NCBI GenBank assembly: GCA_902766415.1
Contig: CACXDR010000349.1
Location: 1 to 9,711, forward strand
Direction of reading: 5' to 3'
Source: an uncultured Lachnospiraceae bacterium
Lineage (GTDB): Bacteria; Bacillota_A; Clostridia; Lachnospirales; Lachnospiraceae
DNA length: 9,711 nt
Positions 6,220 through 9,711 of this stretch are shown one piece after another. Numbering within the stretch: position 1 is the stretch's first letter; the number at the start of each line of letters is the position of its first letter. Below the pieces are notes generated by a model. That model had not been told where the DNA came from and made no database searches. It saw nothing but the letters and a program-made list of their open reading frames with translations. Both the position numbers and the translations under genes were made by a program.

Positions 6220-9711
<3,492 letters not shown>

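Overview
The window reads as part of a chromosome from a GC-rich (roughly 60% or more) Bacillota, most likely Clostridia and possibly a Lachnospiraceae relative. This rests on the gene order nusB-xseA-xseB-ispA-dxs-tlyA-nadK, which is typical of Clostridia, and on the AddA-type (not RecBCD-type) helicase-nuclease next to it. The taxonomic call is inference from gene order and protein style, not from a database match.

All eight genes lie on the minus strand, so transcription runs from high to low coordinates. In that order: addA (9711-6214, start beyond the right edge), a 73-bp gap with a candidate promoter and a GC-rich palindrome, then nusB (6140-5697), xseA (5694-4483), xseB (4486-4238), ispA (4245-3343), a 40-bp gap with a hairpin, dxs (3302-1440), tlyA (1411-572) and nadK (575 to the left edge, 3' end missing). 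From nusB on the genes are packed as one operon: a 2-bp gap, ATGA or ATGAGTGA overlaps, and gaps of 40 and 28 bp. No intrinsic terminator is visible inside it. No tRNA, rRNA, mobile element, CRISPR array or prophage gene is present, and no gap exceeds 300 bases.

Functions fall into four groups. AddA and exonuclease VII (XseA/XseB) act on DNA ends and single-stranded DNA. Dxs and IspA supply the first step and the C15 step of isoprenoid synthesis by the MEP route. NusB and TlyA serve rRNA transcription antitermination and rRNA methylation. NadK makes NADP, the reductant precursor that the MEP pathway and other biosynthesis need.

The window is mostly ordinary housekeeping DNA and I see no new defence or mobile system. 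The observations most worth a second look are a near-consensus extended -10 promoter buried inside nadK and pointing at the genes beyond the left edge; a palindrome starting about where the nusB transcript should begin; a hairpin between two Shine-Dalgarno-like runs ahead of dxs; a striking restriction of the rare TTA codon to the pair TTA-AGG; and a low-complexity linker inside the AddA helicase core.
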